Shown here: one piece after another, positions 22,813-22,925 of the stretch
Layout: each line of letters starts with the position of its first letter
How positions within the stretch are numbered: the stretch's first letter is position 1
Source of the DNA: an uncultured cyanobacterium
Lineage (GTDB): Bacteria; Cyanobacteriota; Cyanobacteriia; Cyanobacteriales; Chroococcidiopsidaceae
Direction: 5' to 3'
Length of the DNA stretch: 22,925 nt
Assembly (NCBI GenBank): GCA_946221495.1
Contig: CAMIFA010000076.1
Location: 1 to 22,925, forward strand
Made by a program: the position numbers and the translations under genes
Notes under the pieces: generated by a model
What the model saw: only the letters and a program-made list of their open reading frames with translations
What the model was told of the DNA's origin: nothing
Databases searched by the model: none

Positions 22813-22925
22813 AGCAAAAACCTATCAACCAAAGGAGATTAAATATCAAAGCATCAATATTTTGCCGTGTTTTGCGCTGCTTAGGCAAATTCAATTTTTA
22901 TTAGGAGGGGGCTGGGGGAGCTGGG
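22813..22925. other. Upstream region of the thioredoxin gene with a G-rich edge
   Basis: This holds the minus-strand thioredoxin leader. TTGCC (22863-22867) and GGCAA can form a weak stem. The plus-strand edge (22903-22925) has G-runs of 2, 5, 5 and 3 (GGAGGGGGCTGGGGGAGCT then GGG), likely the start of a G-rich repeat that continues outside the window. Confidence 0.5.

Overview
The window looks like a cyanobacterial chromosome segment. The octamer GCGATCGC (HIP1) recurs throughout, inside and outside genes, as do short heptad and octad tandem repeats of cyanobacterial type. Many proteins have a cyanobacterial character: a DivIVA-like protein next to coaD, a small CPNCG zinc ribbon, a corrin methyltransferase next to lgt, and a giant RTX/FG-GAP exoprotein. 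I cannot fix the genus.

Layout. At the left edge a nonribosomal peptide synthetase (minus strand, 3' end outside the window) shows a complete condensation domain and most of an adenylation domain, whose specificity residues read D-A-F-F-L-G-V-T-F and suggest isoleucine. It is followed by 1.27 kb of AT-rich noncoding DNA, then a 1074-residue secreted-type protein made of RTX calcium-binding repeats and a seven-bladed FG-GAP propeller. A membrane-anchored or secreted kelch propeller protein converges on it. Between 8.7 and 9.0 kb lies an unrecognised 33-residue membrane peptide gene with its own promoter-like and terminator-like signals. From 9.0 to 14.1 kb there is a run of minus-strand housekeeping genes: a PHP phosphoesterase, a DivIVA/Cdv3-like coiled coil overlapping coaD, a MIF-like tautomerase, a flavin reductase, and the lgt-cobM pair.

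A small accessory block follows (14.2-15.85 kb, plus strand): a GC-rich acetyltransferase that looks transferred, then a two-gene unit of an orphan RelE/ParE-like protein and a Shedu-like (DUF4263/SduA-type) PD-(D/E)XK protein. A 7-bp hairpin spans the stop codon of the first and the start codon of the second, which suggests strict translational coupling. I see no conventional antitoxin. This pair is the best candidate for an undescribed defence or conflict module.

The right part is conserved again: rlmN, a zinc-ribbon protein overlapping it tail to tail, uvrC, a 59-residue helical small protein, a receiver-only response regulator, a class I/II aminotransferase with heptad repeats at its ribosome-binding region, and a thioredoxin.

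A second theme is repeat DNA within or next to genes. The NRPS adenylation domain carries two in-frame repeat-derived segments, one a 49-bp palindrome and one an octamer tandem array. cobM carries another repeat-like segment, and a nested repeat with an 8-bp direct repeat lies upstream of the RTX gene.
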